DNA from: Spirosoma panaciterrae DSM 21099
Lineage (GTDB): Bacteria; Bacteroidota; Bacteroidia; Cytophagales; Spirosomataceae
NCBI RefSeq assembly: GCF_000374025.1
Contig: NZ_KB893172.1
Span: 554,879 to 618,878 of the forward strand
Direction of reading: 5' to 3'
DNA: 64,000 nt
Shown: in pieces, positions 27,524 to 36,058 of the stretch
Layout: each line of letters starts with the position of its first letter
How positions within the stretch are numbered: the first letter of the stretch is position 1
The notes under the pieces: generated by a model
What the model saw: only the letters and a program-made list of their open reading frames with translations
Databases searched by the model: none
Told to the model about the DNA's origin: nothing
Made by a program: the position numbers and the translations under genes

Positions 27524-28003
27524 ATGACTGAATCGAAAATACTGACCCGTGAGCAGGCCATACAACAGGCCAATCAATGGCGGGCTGAAGGGCAGCAGAT
27601 TGTCTTTACCAACGGCTGCTTCGATATTGTTCATTTAGGACACATCGATTATCTGGAAAAGGCCCGGAGTCTGGGCCATAAGTTGATTTTGGGGCTAAAT
27701 ACCGACGCATCGGTAAGTTGTATCAAAGGGCCACTTCGCCCCGTTGTGAACGAGTATGCCCGCGCCCGGCTAATGGCCGCGCTGGCGTTTGTGGATGCCG
27801 TAACGCTCTTTGGCGAAGATACCCCCCTTGAACTGATCGAAGCCGTTAAGCCCGATATTCTGGTTAAAGGCAACGACTATTCCGTAGCTACCATCGTAGG
27901 GGCTGATTTTGTACTGGGGCGTGGTGGTCGGGTCGAAACCATCGCTTTAGTTCCCGGTTATTCAACCACGAAGCTCATCGAACGAATCAAACAGAGCTAT
28001 TAG
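27524..28003 (+). CDS. rfaE2: D-glycero-beta-D-manno-heptose 1-phosphate adenylyltransferase
   Basis: 159 residues from ATG 27524; an ATG 48 bases earlier would overlap the upstream gene and adds non-conserved residues. A cytidylyltransferase-fold protein with the HxGH nucleotide motif in TNGCFDIVHLGH and the second-half motif FGEDTPLELI...VKGNDY. The end, ALVPGYSTTKLIERI, is the ISTTxxIxxI helix of the family. It activates heptose-1-phosphate to ADP-heptose in the route to lipopolysaccharide core heptose. It stands alone and is not fused to the kinase half as in E. coli HldE, the normal arrangement in Bacteroidota. Confidence 0.95.
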   Translation: MTESKILTREQAIQQANQWRAEGQQIVFTNGCFDIVHLGHIDYLEKARSLGHKLILGLNTDASVSCIKGPLRPVVNEYARARLMAALAFVDAVTLFGEDTPLELIEAVKPDILVKGNDYSVATIVGADFVLGRGGRVETIALVPGYSTTKLIERIKQSY

Positions 28004-28132
28004 CGGAATGAATGGTCCCATACTCTGATAAATGGTAAAGGGCCGGGATACTTTTTCGGTAAACTGTTGTTTTACTATTGACAGGCAATTAAGTTGGCCG
28101 TCAGAATAAACCATAAACCTGACTAACTATCG

Positions 28133-28813
28133 ATGATCTGGTTAATAATGATTCTCATTTTCGGCGCCAGTGCCTTTGTGAGCTGGCGTTTACGAAGCAA
28201 ATTCAATGAATATTCACAAATTGGTCTGAGCAATGGCCTGAGCGGAGCCGAAGTGGCGCAAAAAATGCTCAACGAAAACGGCATCTATGATGTTCGGGTC
28301 GTTTCGGTCGAAGGGATGCTGACTGACCACTATAACCCGCAGGAAAAAACGGTCAACCTCAGTGCCGACGTGTATTACGGGCGTAGCGTAGCCGCAGCGG
28401 CCGTTGCGGCTCACGAATGTGGTCACGCTGTGCAACATAAATTGGCGTATGGACCGCTGCAATTCCGTTCGGCCATGGTGCCAGTTCTGACAGTATCTTC
28501 TCAGTATATGCAGTGGGTACTGCTGGCCGGTGTCTTACTGTTGCGGACGACCCCTATTCCGCTGGCGATTGGGGTGGCCATGTTTGCCCTGACCACGTTG
28601 TTTAGCTTTATTACGTTACCCGTTGAGTTCGATGCCAGCCGTCGGGCTTTGGCCTGGATTCAGAATCGGGGCGTTGTCAATCAGCGGGAGTACGGATTCG
28701 CTAAAGATGCGCTCTGGTGGGCTGCTATGACCTATGTGGTGGCAGCACTGGGCTCGCTGGCTACGCTGCTCTATTACGCAAGTTTATTGATGGGCGGTCG
28801 TCGTAACGACTAA
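28133..28813 (+). CDS. Membrane zinc metallopeptidase (Zn_peptidase_2, YugP-like)
   Basis: 226 residues. An N-terminal membrane helix (MIWLIMILIFGASAFVSW) is followed by the LSGAEVAQKMLNENGI motif of the family, then VNLSADVYYGRSV and the zinc motif AAHECGHAVQHK (His94, Glu95, His98). Two or three more hydrophobic segments lie between 120 and 220, with the VEFDASRRALAWI helix typical of the family between them. It is presumably an inner-membrane peptidase facing the cytoplasm or periplasm; the substrate is unknown. It is followed by a terminator and not obviously tied to its neighbours. Confidence 0.93.
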   Translation: MIWLIMILIFGASAFVSWRLRSKFNEYSQIGLSNGLSGAEVAQKMLNENGIYDVRVVSVEGMLTDHYNPQEKTVNLSADVYYGRSVAAAAVAAHECGHAVQHKLAYGPLQFRSAMVPVLTVSSQYMQWVLLAGVLLLRTTPIPLAIGVAMFALTTLFSFITLPVEFDASRRALAWIQNRGVVNQREYGFAKDALWWAAMTYVVAALGSLATLLYYASLLMGGRRND

Positions 28814-28831
28814 CCGTAGGGAATATCGTTT

Positions 28832-28864
28832 AAAAAGCCACGTCAGCAACGGCGTGGCTTTTTT
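28832..28864 (+). terminator. Terminator after the zinc peptidase gene
   Basis: An 11-bp stem (28832-28842 and 28853-28863) with 10-base loop and T-run. Confidence 0.9.
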
Positions 28865-28946
28865 GATGACGAATCGTTCGTTCAGAACGTATGAGCAGAA
28901 ACCGTTCGACATCAGTAATGTCGAACGGCATGCTTATATAAACTGG

Positions 28947-29345
28947 CTAACCGAGCCGAAGGGTCGACAATAGTGAAACGACATAACCCGAATTGACCAT
29001 TTCAGGCGTTGGTGCTGATCGGTCAATGAGCGAACCCGCAACAGCAACGGCCAATGCAATAACCAGCGCCGGCCAGAAACCGGCAATGGTAAAACTATCC
29101 ATGAAGTTGTCGATCAGTTTGAGTAAGAGAGCCGTAACGACAACCCGAACAAGACCCGTAAGCAGAAAAAACGTAACCAGATTAAGCGGAAACCGAATAA
29201 TCCATCCAACAAAGAAATTCAATAGGCCAAGAATCAGGGCGATCAGCACGGCTGTACCGAAATTTTTAACATCGACCTGGGGCATTAGATAGGCTAAGCC
29301 AAAAATAACTGCCGCATCGAGTAGTAAGTGAAGAATGAGATTCAT
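28947..29345 (-). CDS. Small four-helix membrane protein (Phage_holin_4_2 family)
   Basis: 132 residues with four hydrophobic segments covering most of the chain: LHLLLDAAVIFGLAYLMP, FGTAVLIALILGLLNFFVGW, LNLVTFFLLTGLVRVVVTA, and FWPALVIALAVAVAGSLI. The order VDVKNFGTAVLIALILGLLN and FPLNLVTFFL fits PF04020 (mycobacteriophage-holin-like, also called the YvlD family), present in many free-living bacteria. There is no phage gene near it, so a host membrane function is likelier than lysis. Possibly it modifies membrane stress response as YvlD does; unproven. Confidence 0.9.
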   Translation of the reverse strand: MNLILHLLLDAAVIFGLAYLMPQVDVKNFGTAVLIALILGLLNFFVGWIIRFPLNLVTFFLLTGLVRVVVTALLLKLIDNFMDSFTIAGFWPALVIALAVAVAGSLIDRSAPTPEMVNSGYVVSLLSTLRLG

Positions 29346-29420
29346 GAATAGGTGTATTTAGTTCAGAGACACAACCGTTTCGATGCACCGATAGTTTATA
29401 CAGCATAGCCTTCAGACCGT

Positions 29421-30152
29421 ATGAAGCAACTAGGATTCTTATTCGTTATTTCGGTAATGGCCTGTGGCCAACAGGCTGCCCGGCAACAAACGGCTGCGGC
29501 CACATCAGTCGATACTACTTCGGTTTATCAGTTTCGCACACCCAGCCGCGATGGCATCGGAAAGCTCTACCAGGGCCGCGAGATTGCACAGGTAATGGGC
29601 CATTTAGGGGCCGCTTGGTTAGAGCGTCCAGAGCGCGAACAGGAAGAGCGAACCGACCTGCTTTTGAAAGCTCTCAGTCTGAAACCGACCGACGTAGTAG
29701 CCGATATTGGGGCTGGAACGGGCTTTTTTACCTTTCGGATGGCTCCTGAACTTCCTCAGGGTAGAGTAATCGCGGTAGACATCCAGCCGGAGATGATTAC
29801 CTACCTGAACCAGGGCAAATCCAAATACAGGGTTGCGAATGTGGAACCTGTATTGGGTACGGAGTCGGACCCGAAACTGAAGCTGAACAGCATTGATCTG
29901 GCTATTCTGATTGACGCCTATCACGAATTTTCGTACCCACGCGAAATGATTGCCCACATTGTATCGGCTCTAAAGCCAAACGGACGCCTAGTACTGGTTG
30001 AGTACCGGGCCGAAGATCCTGCCGTGCCTATCAAAGAACTGCATAAGCTCAGCATTGCTCAGGCTACGAAGGAAATGAAAGTAGCTGGATTGCGATTGCT
30101 GAAAAGCGATGATCGACTGCCACAGCAGCATATTATGTTCTTCGGTCGGTAA
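29421..30152 (+). CDS. Class I SAM-dependent methyltransferase with lipoprotein signal
   Basis: 243 residues. The N-terminus MKQLGFLFVISVMAC-GQQ has a clear lipobox, so the protein should be exported and lipidated. After a low-complexity linker (about 20-35) comes a Rossmann-like methyltransferase domain with motif I DVVADIGAGTGFFTFR, VIAVDIQPEMITYLN (acidic end of beta 2) and IDLAILIDAYHEFSYP. These contain the SAM-binding GxGxG and acidic residue. Export of an enzyme needing cytoplasmic SAM is unexpected. The stop is 3 bases from the stop of the convergent permease gene. The methyl acceptor is unknown. Confidence 0.88.
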   Translation: MKQLGFLFVISVMACGQQAARQQTAAATSVDTTSVYQFRTPSRDGIGKLYQGREIAQVMGHLGAAWLERPEREQEERTDLLLKALSLKPTDVVADIGAGTGFFTFRMAPELPQGRVIAVDIQPEMITYLNQGKSKYRVANVEPVLGTESDPKLKLNSIDLAILIDAYHEFSYPREMIAHIVSALKPNGRLVLVEYRAEDPAVPIKELHKLSIAQATKEMKVAGLRLLKSDDRLPQQHIMFFGR

Positions 30153-30155
30153 GCC

Positions 30156-31826
30156 TTACGAGGGCATTAACTCCTTCTTGGCCAATTTGCTTTTTCGAAA
30201 GCCATACGAGAAATAAATCACAAGCCCGATCACCAGCCAGACTATAAAAATAGCCCAGTTCGTAACCCCCAGTTCGGTCATTAAGTAGAGGTTTGTCAGA
30301 ATACCCAGTACGGGTAACAGCGAGAAATTTTTCTGAAAGGCAAGTACCGATAGTACGGCCCAGGTGAGCCAGAATACGGCGATTAGTGGTTTTTCGGCAA
30401 TGCTCGACATCAACCCTCCGCTGTAGAGCACATACCCGAACAGCAGCAGAAAACCAAGTCCGATAAGGTATTTTCCGTTTACGTAAGGCACCCGAAATTT
30501 CGACTGTGCTGAAATCCCTTTGGCATCCAGATACAAAATTCCACCACACACCAGAATAAACGCGAAAAACGTTCCCACGCTGGTCAGATCGATAAAAAAC
30601 TGCATATCCAGAAACAAGGATGGTACGGCTACCAGAACGCCCGTGATAATGGTGGCGAACGAAGGGGTTCGGAATTTCGGATGGATCTCAGAGAATTTCG
30701 GCCACAAAAGACCGTCGCGACTCATGGTCATCCAGATACGGGGCTGCCCTAACTGATAAGCCAGCAATGCACTTGTAATGGCTACCACGGCACTAACCGA
30801 AATGATTCCCGCCATGAAGTTGAGGTTCAGTTTCTGAAACACGTAGGCCAGTGGATCATCGACGCCCAGTTCTTTAAAATTGACCATACCTGTCAAAACC
30901 AGCGTAATCAGTACATACAGAATGGTACAGATCACGAGGCAATAGATCATAGCGCGGGGCAGGTCGCGCTGGGGGTTGCGGCATTCTTCGGCCGTAGTGG
31001 AGATGGAGTCGAACCCAATAAACGCAAAAAATACCGAAGCTACCCCACTCAATACCCCTTTCACACCATTTGGGGCAAAGGGCGACCAGTTGGCTGGTTT
31101 TACATAAAATACGCCCACGCCAATGACCAGCCCGATCACGCAGAGTTTGAGCAGCACAAGCAGGTTACTGGCATTGCGCGATTCTTTGATGCCAATGTAG
31201 ACCAGAGCGGTAATGAGTACAGTGATCAGCCCGGCCGGTAAGTCCATGATGAGTTTCAAACTACCCAGCGAAGGGGCCTGGTCATAAGCAGTTGCTAGAG
31301 CCAGTACATTGGCTGGTAGGGCCGTAGCGGCTGGTCGGGCTGCCTGGACTTCTTCATAGGCTCGATGAGCCGACCCATAATCGGTAGCCAGCCAACCGGG
31401 GAAGTTTATACCAAATCCCGATAACATGGAGGTAAAATATTCGGACCAGGAAATAGCCACTACCATGTTCGAGACAGCATATTCGAGAATAAGCGCCCAG
31501 CCGATGATCCAGGCAAAAATTTCTCCGAACGAAACATAGGCATAGGTGTAGGCACTGCCACTTACGGGGACAGTGCTGGCGAATTGCGCGTAACTGAGTG
31601 CCGTAAATACGCAGGCGATGGCAGTAAAGACGAACAGCATCGACACGGCTGGTCCACCATTAAAACTAGCCCGGCCAATGGTGCTGAATATACCGGCTCC
31701 AATAATGGCGGCAATACCCAGTGAGGTTAGGTCACGAACACCAAGCACTTTCATCAAGTGCGAGGAGTCGCCTGAACCGGCATCGCCGATGGCTTGTGTG
31801 ACGGTTTTTTTTCGGAAAATCGACAT
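30156..31826 (-). CDS. APC-family amino-acid permease
   Basis: 556 residues with about 12-14 membrane helices. The first helix has the substrate signature GIAAIIGAGIFSTIG, and helix 6 the FIGFDSISTTAEECRNPQRDLP segment conserved in the cationic amino acid/APA group. The C-terminus ends in a basic tail (KLAKKELMPS). This group moves amino acids or polyamines across the inner membrane by symport or exchange. A longer loop with residues of about 150-185 (AYEEVQAARPAATALP) is typical of the YfnA-like subgroup. The 142-base gap upstream is shared with the divergent gldA. Which amino acid it carries cannot be read. Confidence 0.92.
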   Translation of the reverse strand: MSIFRKKTVTQAIGDAGSGDSSHLMKVLGVRDLTSLGIAAIIGAGIFSTIGRASFNGGPAVSMLFVFTAIACVFTALSYAQFASTVPVSGSAYTYAYVSFGEIFAWIIGWALILEYAVSNMVVAISWSEYFTSMLSGFGINFPGWLATDYGSAHRAYEEVQAARPAATALPANVLALATAYDQAPSLGSLKLIMDLPAGLITVLITALVYIGIKESRNASNLLVLLKLCVIGLVIGVGVFYVKPANWSPFAPNGVKGVLSGVASVFFAFIGFDSISTTAEECRNPQRDLPRAMIYCLVICTILYVLITLVLTGMVNFKELGVDDPLAYVFQKLNLNFMAGIISVSAVVAITSALLAYQLGQPRIWMTMSRDGLLWPKFSEIHPKFRTPSFATIITGVLVAVPSLFLDMQFFIDLTSVGTFFAFILVCGGILYLDAKGISAQSKFRVPYVNGKYLIGLGFLLLFGYVLYSGGLMSSIAEKPLIAVFWLTWAVLSVLAFQKNFSLLPVLGILTNLYLMTELGVTNWAIFIVWLVIGLVIYFSYGFRKSKLAKKELMPS

Positions 31827-31969
31827 GTATAGACGGAAGAAAACGCGTTCTATGGACGTTAAACCGCTAAAAATAGAAATTCTTTCCGGTTTTTAATCGG
31901 TTACCTGTACATTCGTCTTATGCCAATTCGCTATCGGCTTTCGTTGATGAGATAGTCGCGCAGTTAACT

Positions 31970-32887
31970 ATGTCTATTCAGGTTCAGAATCTTACAAAAG
32001 AATATAATCAGCAACGGGCTGTCAATCAGATTTCCTTTACCGTACAACCGGGCGAAATCGTCGGTTTTCTGGGGCCAAACGGTGCCGGGAAATCGACCAC
32101 TATGAAAATTGCTACGGGGTACATTTCACCAACGGAGGGAACGGTAGAGGTCAATGGTTTTGATGTTCGCACACAGCCCATGGAGGTCCGCCGGAGTGTA
32201 GGCTACCTGCCGGAGCACAACCCGCTCTATCTGGACTTGTACGTAAAGGAATACCTGCGGTTTGCGGGGGCACTGCACGGCCTGCGGGGGGGCGAATTAA
32301 GCCGAAGGATTGGCGGTATGATCGAACTGGTCGGGCTTGGCCGTGAACAGCACAAACGCATCGGTCAACTGTCAAAAGGTTATCGCCAACGGGTTGGACT
32401 GGCACAGGCGCTATTGCATAATCCACCCGTTCTGATTCTGGACGAACCCACTACAGGGCTTGATCCGAACCAGCTGGCCGAAATCCGGCAGGTGATTCGC
32501 GATGTCGGTCGCGATAAAACGGTGCTTTTTTCGACCCATATCATGCAGGAAGTAGAAGCGATCTGCGACCGGGTCATTATCATCAATCGGGGAAAACTCG
32601 TAGTCGACAGTCCACTAAGTCAACTTCGCAGTGCCTCTGGGAGCGATAGTGTAGTGGTCGTGGCCGAGTTTGAAAGCGAGCTGGAAGCGCCTGCTTTATT
32701 AACTACTCTCGCTGGCGTAGAGCAGGTAGAGCCTTTAGGAGCCGGTCAATACCGAATCTCGGCCCTGCCTAAGACGGATTTGCGAGCTTCTATTTTCCGA
32801 CTCGCTGCCGACCAAAAGCTAACGCTCGTTGGCTTGCGGCAGCAGGAAAATTCATTGGAGGGTATATTTAAAGAATTGACAAAGTAA
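31970..32887 (+). CDS. gldA: Gliding-motility ABC transporter ATP-binding subunit GldA
   Basis: 305 residues. ABC ATPase domain with Walker A GPNGAGKST (about 35-43), the Q-loop region YLPEHNPLY, the signature QLSKGYRQRVGLA, Walker B VLILDEPTTGLDPNQ and H-loop STHIMQEVE. The GYLPEHNPLY segment and the C-terminal domain ending LEGIFKELTK match the GldA subfamily of Bacteroidota, needed for gliding motility with GldF and GldG. The membrane partners gldF/gldG are not in the adjacent sequence. This supports a gliding or T9SS-proficient host, in line with the T9SS tails at 12-19 kb. Confidence 0.9.
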   Translation: MSIQVQNLTKEYNQQRAVNQISFTVQPGEIVGFLGPNGAGKSTTMKIATGYISPTEGTVEVNGFDVRTQPMEVRRSVGYLPEHNPLYLDLYVKEYLRFAGALHGLRGGELSRRIGGMIELVGLGREQHKRIGQLSKGYRQRVGLAQALLHNPPVLILDEPTTGLDPNQLAEIRQVIRDVGRDKTVLFSTHIMQEVEAICDRVIIINRGKLVVDSPLSQLRSASGSDSVVVVAEFESELEAPALLTTLAGVEQVEPLGAGQYRISALPKTDLRASIFRLAADQKLTLVGLRQQENSLEGIFKELTK

Positions 32888-32980
32888 CGCTGCTGTCCTG
32901 TTTGCAGATAAGCTCTAAACAAGCCCTGCAAGCAGAACAGCAGCGATCGTTGTGCTTAAACCTGCGGACAGGTTGTCCGC
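32888..32980. repeat. Two palindromes between gldA and the DUF4136 gene
   Basis: Arms 32888-32907 and 32926-32945 pair at 18 of 20 positions around an 18-base loop, starting directly after the gldA stop. A second hairpin, GCGGACA-GGT-TGTCCGC, lies at 32964-32980 next to the DUF4136 stop. Neither has a T-run. They probably help end transcription between these convergent genes. Confidence 0.75.
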
Positions 32981-32981
32981 G

Positions 32982-33515
32982 TTACTTGGCGGCTGCCATG
33001 AGGGGGTATTGGTCGAAAATGGACCGGACGATGCCTTTGAAGTAGTTGTTTTTAAAGTTCTGATTACGCATCATCTTGGAGGCATAGCCTTTCCAGATGA
33101 CCTGATATGACTCAGCGTCGATCAGCGAAATCATCAGTGTACCTTCGTCCAGGTTGTAGTCGATGCGCTTGTAGGTAGCATCGTCATCTTCACGAACCAC
33201 CCAGTCTTTGATAACGGGTTGTTGATAGCCCCGGAAGCGCAGATCGGAACGGAAGATATTGTATGAAATCAGGAGGTTTGGACTACGGTTACTGACCCGG
33301 TAGCCACGGGCTTCCATCTGGTGCCGGATCGCATCCTGAATATCGGAACAGAGCAGGGTTGAATCGACAAATTCACATTCCAGAAAATTGAATGACTCGT
33401 AATTTTTGAAATGACCCTCGTAGCTATAATCATGCTCTACAAACAGTCTGCTCGAAGAGCATCCCGCCATAGCCATTGCGGCCACTGCAAACAGAATTCC
33501 GATGTACGTTTTCAT
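32982..33515 (-). CDS. DUF4136-family lipoprotein
   Basis: 177 residues from ATG at 33515, which starts a lipoprotein signal (MKTYIGILFAVAAMAMAGC, Cys19); an in-frame ATG 27 bases earlier would spoil it. The mature part matches DUF4136: DYSYEGHFKNYESFNFLE, a central IRHQMEARGYRVSNRSPNLLISYNIF, and the closing EGTLMISLIDAESYQVIWKGYASKM. The pattern of RGY followed by LLISYN and then an I(D) (W)xG motif is the family signature. It is an outer- or inner-membrane lipoprotein of unknown role. The promoter at 33591-33621 gives a leader of about 70 bases. Confidence 0.9.
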   Translation of the reverse strand: MKTYIGILFAVAAMAMAGCSSSRLFVEHDYSYEGHFKNYESFNFLECEFVDSTLLCSDIQDAIRHQMEARGYRVSNRSPNLLISYNIFRSDLRFRGYQQPVIKDWVVREDDDATYKRIDYNLDEGTLMISLIDAESYQVIWKGYASKMMRNQNFKNNYFKGIVRSIFDQYPLMAAAK

Positions 33516-33590
33516 ACGGGCATTTGTAAAAGTTTCAATCAATAAGCTTTATGAACTGGATTAACTCAATGTCATTATTCTGACCGAACT

Positions 33591-33621
33591 CAAATATAAC
33601 CGTAAATGTTTGGCAAACAAT
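33591..33621 (-). promoter_or_regulatory. Promoter for the DUF4136 gene
   Basis: On the minus strand the -7 element TATATTTG (33598 down to 33591) matches TAnnTTTG; ATTG lies 19 bases upstream (33621 to 33618), three of four -33 bases. Confidence 0.55.
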
Positions 33622-33637
33622 AGTATAGGGCCAATTT

Positions 33638-34678
33638 TTAATTCTTGTTTATCCCCCGGTAAAAATCCAGTCCACGGCGCATTTCAGCACTCGTAACCGA
33701 CACGTCATACGCGCAACTTCCGGGCCCATCGAGCAACGCCATCCGAACATCGCGCCCCCGATTTTTCTTGTCCTGCAACGTCAGCGCCAAAATTGGGTCA
33801 ATATCTTCGTCGTTCAGCTTAACATTCCCATATACGGAAAAAATGTACTCTTCGGTTGCGGTCAATAGCGATTGTTCGATCATTTTTTTTTGAAAGGCGA
33901 TAAAAGCCTCTGTAATCATACCCACCGCGATGGCTTCGCCGTGTAATAATCGCTTGCGGGGCTGTGTCAGAAAGTACGTTTCAACAGCGTGCCCGATGGT
34001 ATGCCCGAAGTTCAGAATCTTACGCAAACCCTTTTCGGTCGGGTCCTGCTCAACGACACGTTGCTTGACAGCTACCGAGTGAGCGACCAGACGGGGCCAG
34101 CCCTGCTCGTCCAGGTCGCGTCGGCGGATTTCTTCCCACATCTCAGCGTCGGCAATCAGGCAGTGTTTGATAATCTCGGCAAAGCCCGACCGAAGCTCCC
34201 GTTCGGGCAGGGTAGTTAGGAAATGGGGCTCGATAAGGACGGCATCGGGGAGTTTAAAAACACCAATGTGGTTTTTGTAACCGTTGAAATCAATACCAAG
34301 TTTGCCGCCTACGCTGGCGTCGACCTGGGCCAGTAGGGTAGTGGGGATCTGGGCAAAGGCAATACCCCGCTTGTAGGTAGCTGCGCAAAAGCCACCCATA
34401 TCGCCAATTACCCCCCCGCCGAGGTTCAGTACCAGTGCATGACGGTCGAAGTTGGCGCGTGTAAGTGCATCCCAGATCAGTTCGCAGGTGGCAATGTGTT
34501 TCTGCTCTTCTCCGGCTTTGATGCGAACCAGCGTGTGTTTGGGCAGTAGCGCTTTCAGTTCGGGGTAGCAGAAACGAAACGTATGGTTATCGACAATGAC
34601 GGCAATGGCCGAAAAATTGTGCGCATCGAGGAAAGCAGGCAGGCTTTCGGTGATTGGGGCAATGGCTACGGTTGACAT
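33638..34678 (-). CDS. aroB: 3-dehydroquinate synthase
   Basis: 346 residues, the usual length. It contains the NAD and substrate blocks LNLGGGVIGDMGGFCAATYKRG and PTTLLAQVDASVGGKLGID, the metal-ligand region RELRSGFAEIIKHCLI (Glu/Lys), and NFGHTIGHAVE with the His residues. All are standard for AroB, which closes DAHP to 3-dehydroquinate in the shikimate route (zinc- or cobalt-dependent, NAD cofactor). It is cytoplasmic. It lies alone among unrelated genes, divergent from the MFS gene with about 90 bases between the starts. Confidence 0.96.
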   Translation of the reverse strand: MSTVAIAPITESLPAFLDAHNFSAIAVIVDNHTFRFCYPELKALLPKHTLVRIKAGEEQKHIATCELIWDALTRANFDRHALVLNLGGGVIGDMGGFCAATYKRGIAFAQIPTTLLAQVDASVGGKLGIDFNGYKNHIGVFKLPDAVLIEPHFLTTLPERELRSGFAEIIKHCLIADAEMWEEIRRRDLDEQGWPRLVAHSVAVKQRVVEQDPTEKGLRKILNFGHTIGHAVETYFLTQPRKRLLHGEAIAVGMITEAFIAFQKKMIEQSLLTATEEYIFSVYGNVKLNDEDIDPILALTLQDKKNRGRDVRMALLDGPGSCAYDVSVTSAEMRRGLDFYRGINKN

Positions 34679-34702
34679 GCTGTAAAAGTACGGCAGTCTT
34701 TG

Positions 34703-34735
34703 ATTGGGATAAAGTCAAGTCTATAAGTATTTTTG
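34703..34735 (+). promoter_or_regulatory. Promoter for the MFS transporter gene
   Basis: The -7 element TATTTTTG at 34728-34735 fits TAnnTTTG; ATTG at 34703-34706 is 21 bases upstream. It overlaps the TTG at 34733, supporting the ATG at 34769 as start. The leader between them is a pyrimidine-rich tract. Confidence 0.5.
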
Positions 34736-34768
34736 GCTTTCTCTCCTTACTCCTTTCCTCTAAGCCCT

Positions 34769-36010
34769 ATGAAGGTTCGCTACCGTGTGCTGGCTGGTTT
34801 ATTTCTGCTCTCCACCATCACCTATCTCGATCGCGTTTGTATGAACGTGGTGAGTAAATATGTCAAAGATGATCTGGGACTCGACAATGAACAGTTTGGC
34901 TGGATTCTGGGCGCTTTCTCGCTGTCGTATGCCCTGTTTGAAATTCCGACGGGTACACTTGGCGATAAAACCGGACCCCGACGGGTATTGACGCGCGTGG
35001 TATTTTGGTGGTCGGGCTTTACGGCACTTACGGGAACAGCGTTTAATTTCCTGTATCTGCTGATCGTACGGTTTCTGTTTGGGGCCGGTGAAGCGGGAGC
35101 GTATCCGAATGCCTCTATCGTCATTGCCCGCTGGTTTCCGGCTGTTGAAGTAGGGCGGGCGCAGTCGGTGATCTGGGCCGCCGGGCGATTGGGTGGCGCG
35201 TTGACTCCGTTGCTGGTGATTCCGCTGGTTCATTACGCAGGCTGGCGCTGGGCGTTTGGGATATTGGGTATTGTGGGGGTATTGTGGGCTATTGGCTGGT
35301 ACGCCTGGTTTCGGGACGACCCCGCCGAACAGAAAGGCATCACCGAAGCCGAAGTGCAGGAAATAGAATCGGGTCGGCGGATTAAACAGACGGATCACCG
35401 CATTCCCTGGACGACCATCATCCGCAATCCGGATCTGTGGGCATTGATGCTTATGTGCCATCTGTTCTTCTACGGCTCGTATTTTTTTACCAACTGGTCG
35501 TCGGTGTATTTTCAGGAAGGACGTGGCCTATCGGAAGACCAGACCAAGAATTTTATCTCGCTCTCGTATTTTTTGGGCGCTATAGGTTGTCTGGTGGGTG
35601 GCGGCTTAAGCGATGCGCTCACCAAACGATATGGTCTTAAGATTGGTCGACGGGCCGTTGGCCTGGGTGGGCTGGGTTTATCCAGCCTTTTCTTCCTGCT
35701 GGCTGGATTGACAACGGATAATGAACAGGCTGGTTATTTGTTAGCTACCTGTGTATTGATGAAAGATTTAGCCTTGCCCGTTGCCTTCGCTGTTTGTGTT
35801 GATATGGGTCAGCGAAACTCAGGAACAGTAGCGGGTTCAATGAATTTTGCCGGGCAGTTGGGCGGTTTTTTTATTACCATTCTGTTCGGCATCATCGTTA
35901 AGCAGACGCACAATTTCAACTATCCGCTGTTTATGATTGCGGGCTGTTTGCTGGTTAGTGCGCTGCTCTGGCTTCGTATCGACCCAACAAAGCCTGTGTC
36001 TATAAAGTAG
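34769..36010 (+). CDS. MFS transporter, ACS (anion:cation symporter) type
   Basis: 413 residues from ATG 34769; the TTG at 34733 lies in the promoter. It has 12 predicted membrane helices. The first loop has the MFS motif ALFEIPTGTLGDKTGPRRVLT (D-x-x-G-x-R), helix 4 has FGAGEAGAYPNASIVIARWFP, a pattern specific to the ACS family (hexuronate, galactarate, 2-keto-sugar acids), and the middle loop is DDPAEQKGITEAEVQEIE. It is a proton-coupled inner-membrane importer of sugar acids or related anions. It sits alone, so the substrate is not clear from context. Confidence 0.92.
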   Translation: MKVRYRVLAGLFLLSTITYLDRVCMNVVSKYVKDDLGLDNEQFGWILGAFSLSYALFEIPTGTLGDKTGPRRVLTRVVFWWSGFTALTGTAFNFLYLLIVRFLFGAGEAGAYPNASIVIARWFPAVEVGRAQSVIWAAGRLGGALTPLLVIPLVHYAGWRWAFGILGIVGVLWAIGWYAWFRDDPAEQKGITEAEVQEIESGRRIKQTDHRIPWTTIIRNPDLWALMLMCHLFFYGSYFFTNWSSVYFQEGRGLSEDQTKNFISLSYFLGAIGCLVGGGLSDALTKRYGLKIGRRAVGLGGLGLSSLFFLLAGLTTDNEQAGYLLATCVLMKDLALPVAFAVCVDMGQRNSGTVAGSMNFAGQLGGFFITILFGIIVKQTHNFNYPLFMIAGCLLVSALLWLRIDPTKPVSIK

Positions 36011-36058
36011 TTAGGTAATAAATTGGCGCATTGTTCGTATTCAGTACAAAGAGACGCC

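Noticed and set aside
28947..29345. Prophage holin
   Set aside because: The family name is historical; no phage genes are near, and the protein is common in non-lysogenic bacteria.
30150..30158. Terminator between the methyltransferase and permease genes
   Set aside because: The stops are only 3 bases apart and no hairpin with a T-run is seen, so none is called.
34799..35461. 220-codon antisense frame inside the MFS gene
   Set aside because: Arg/Pro-rich shadow of a membrane protein gene; no independent support.
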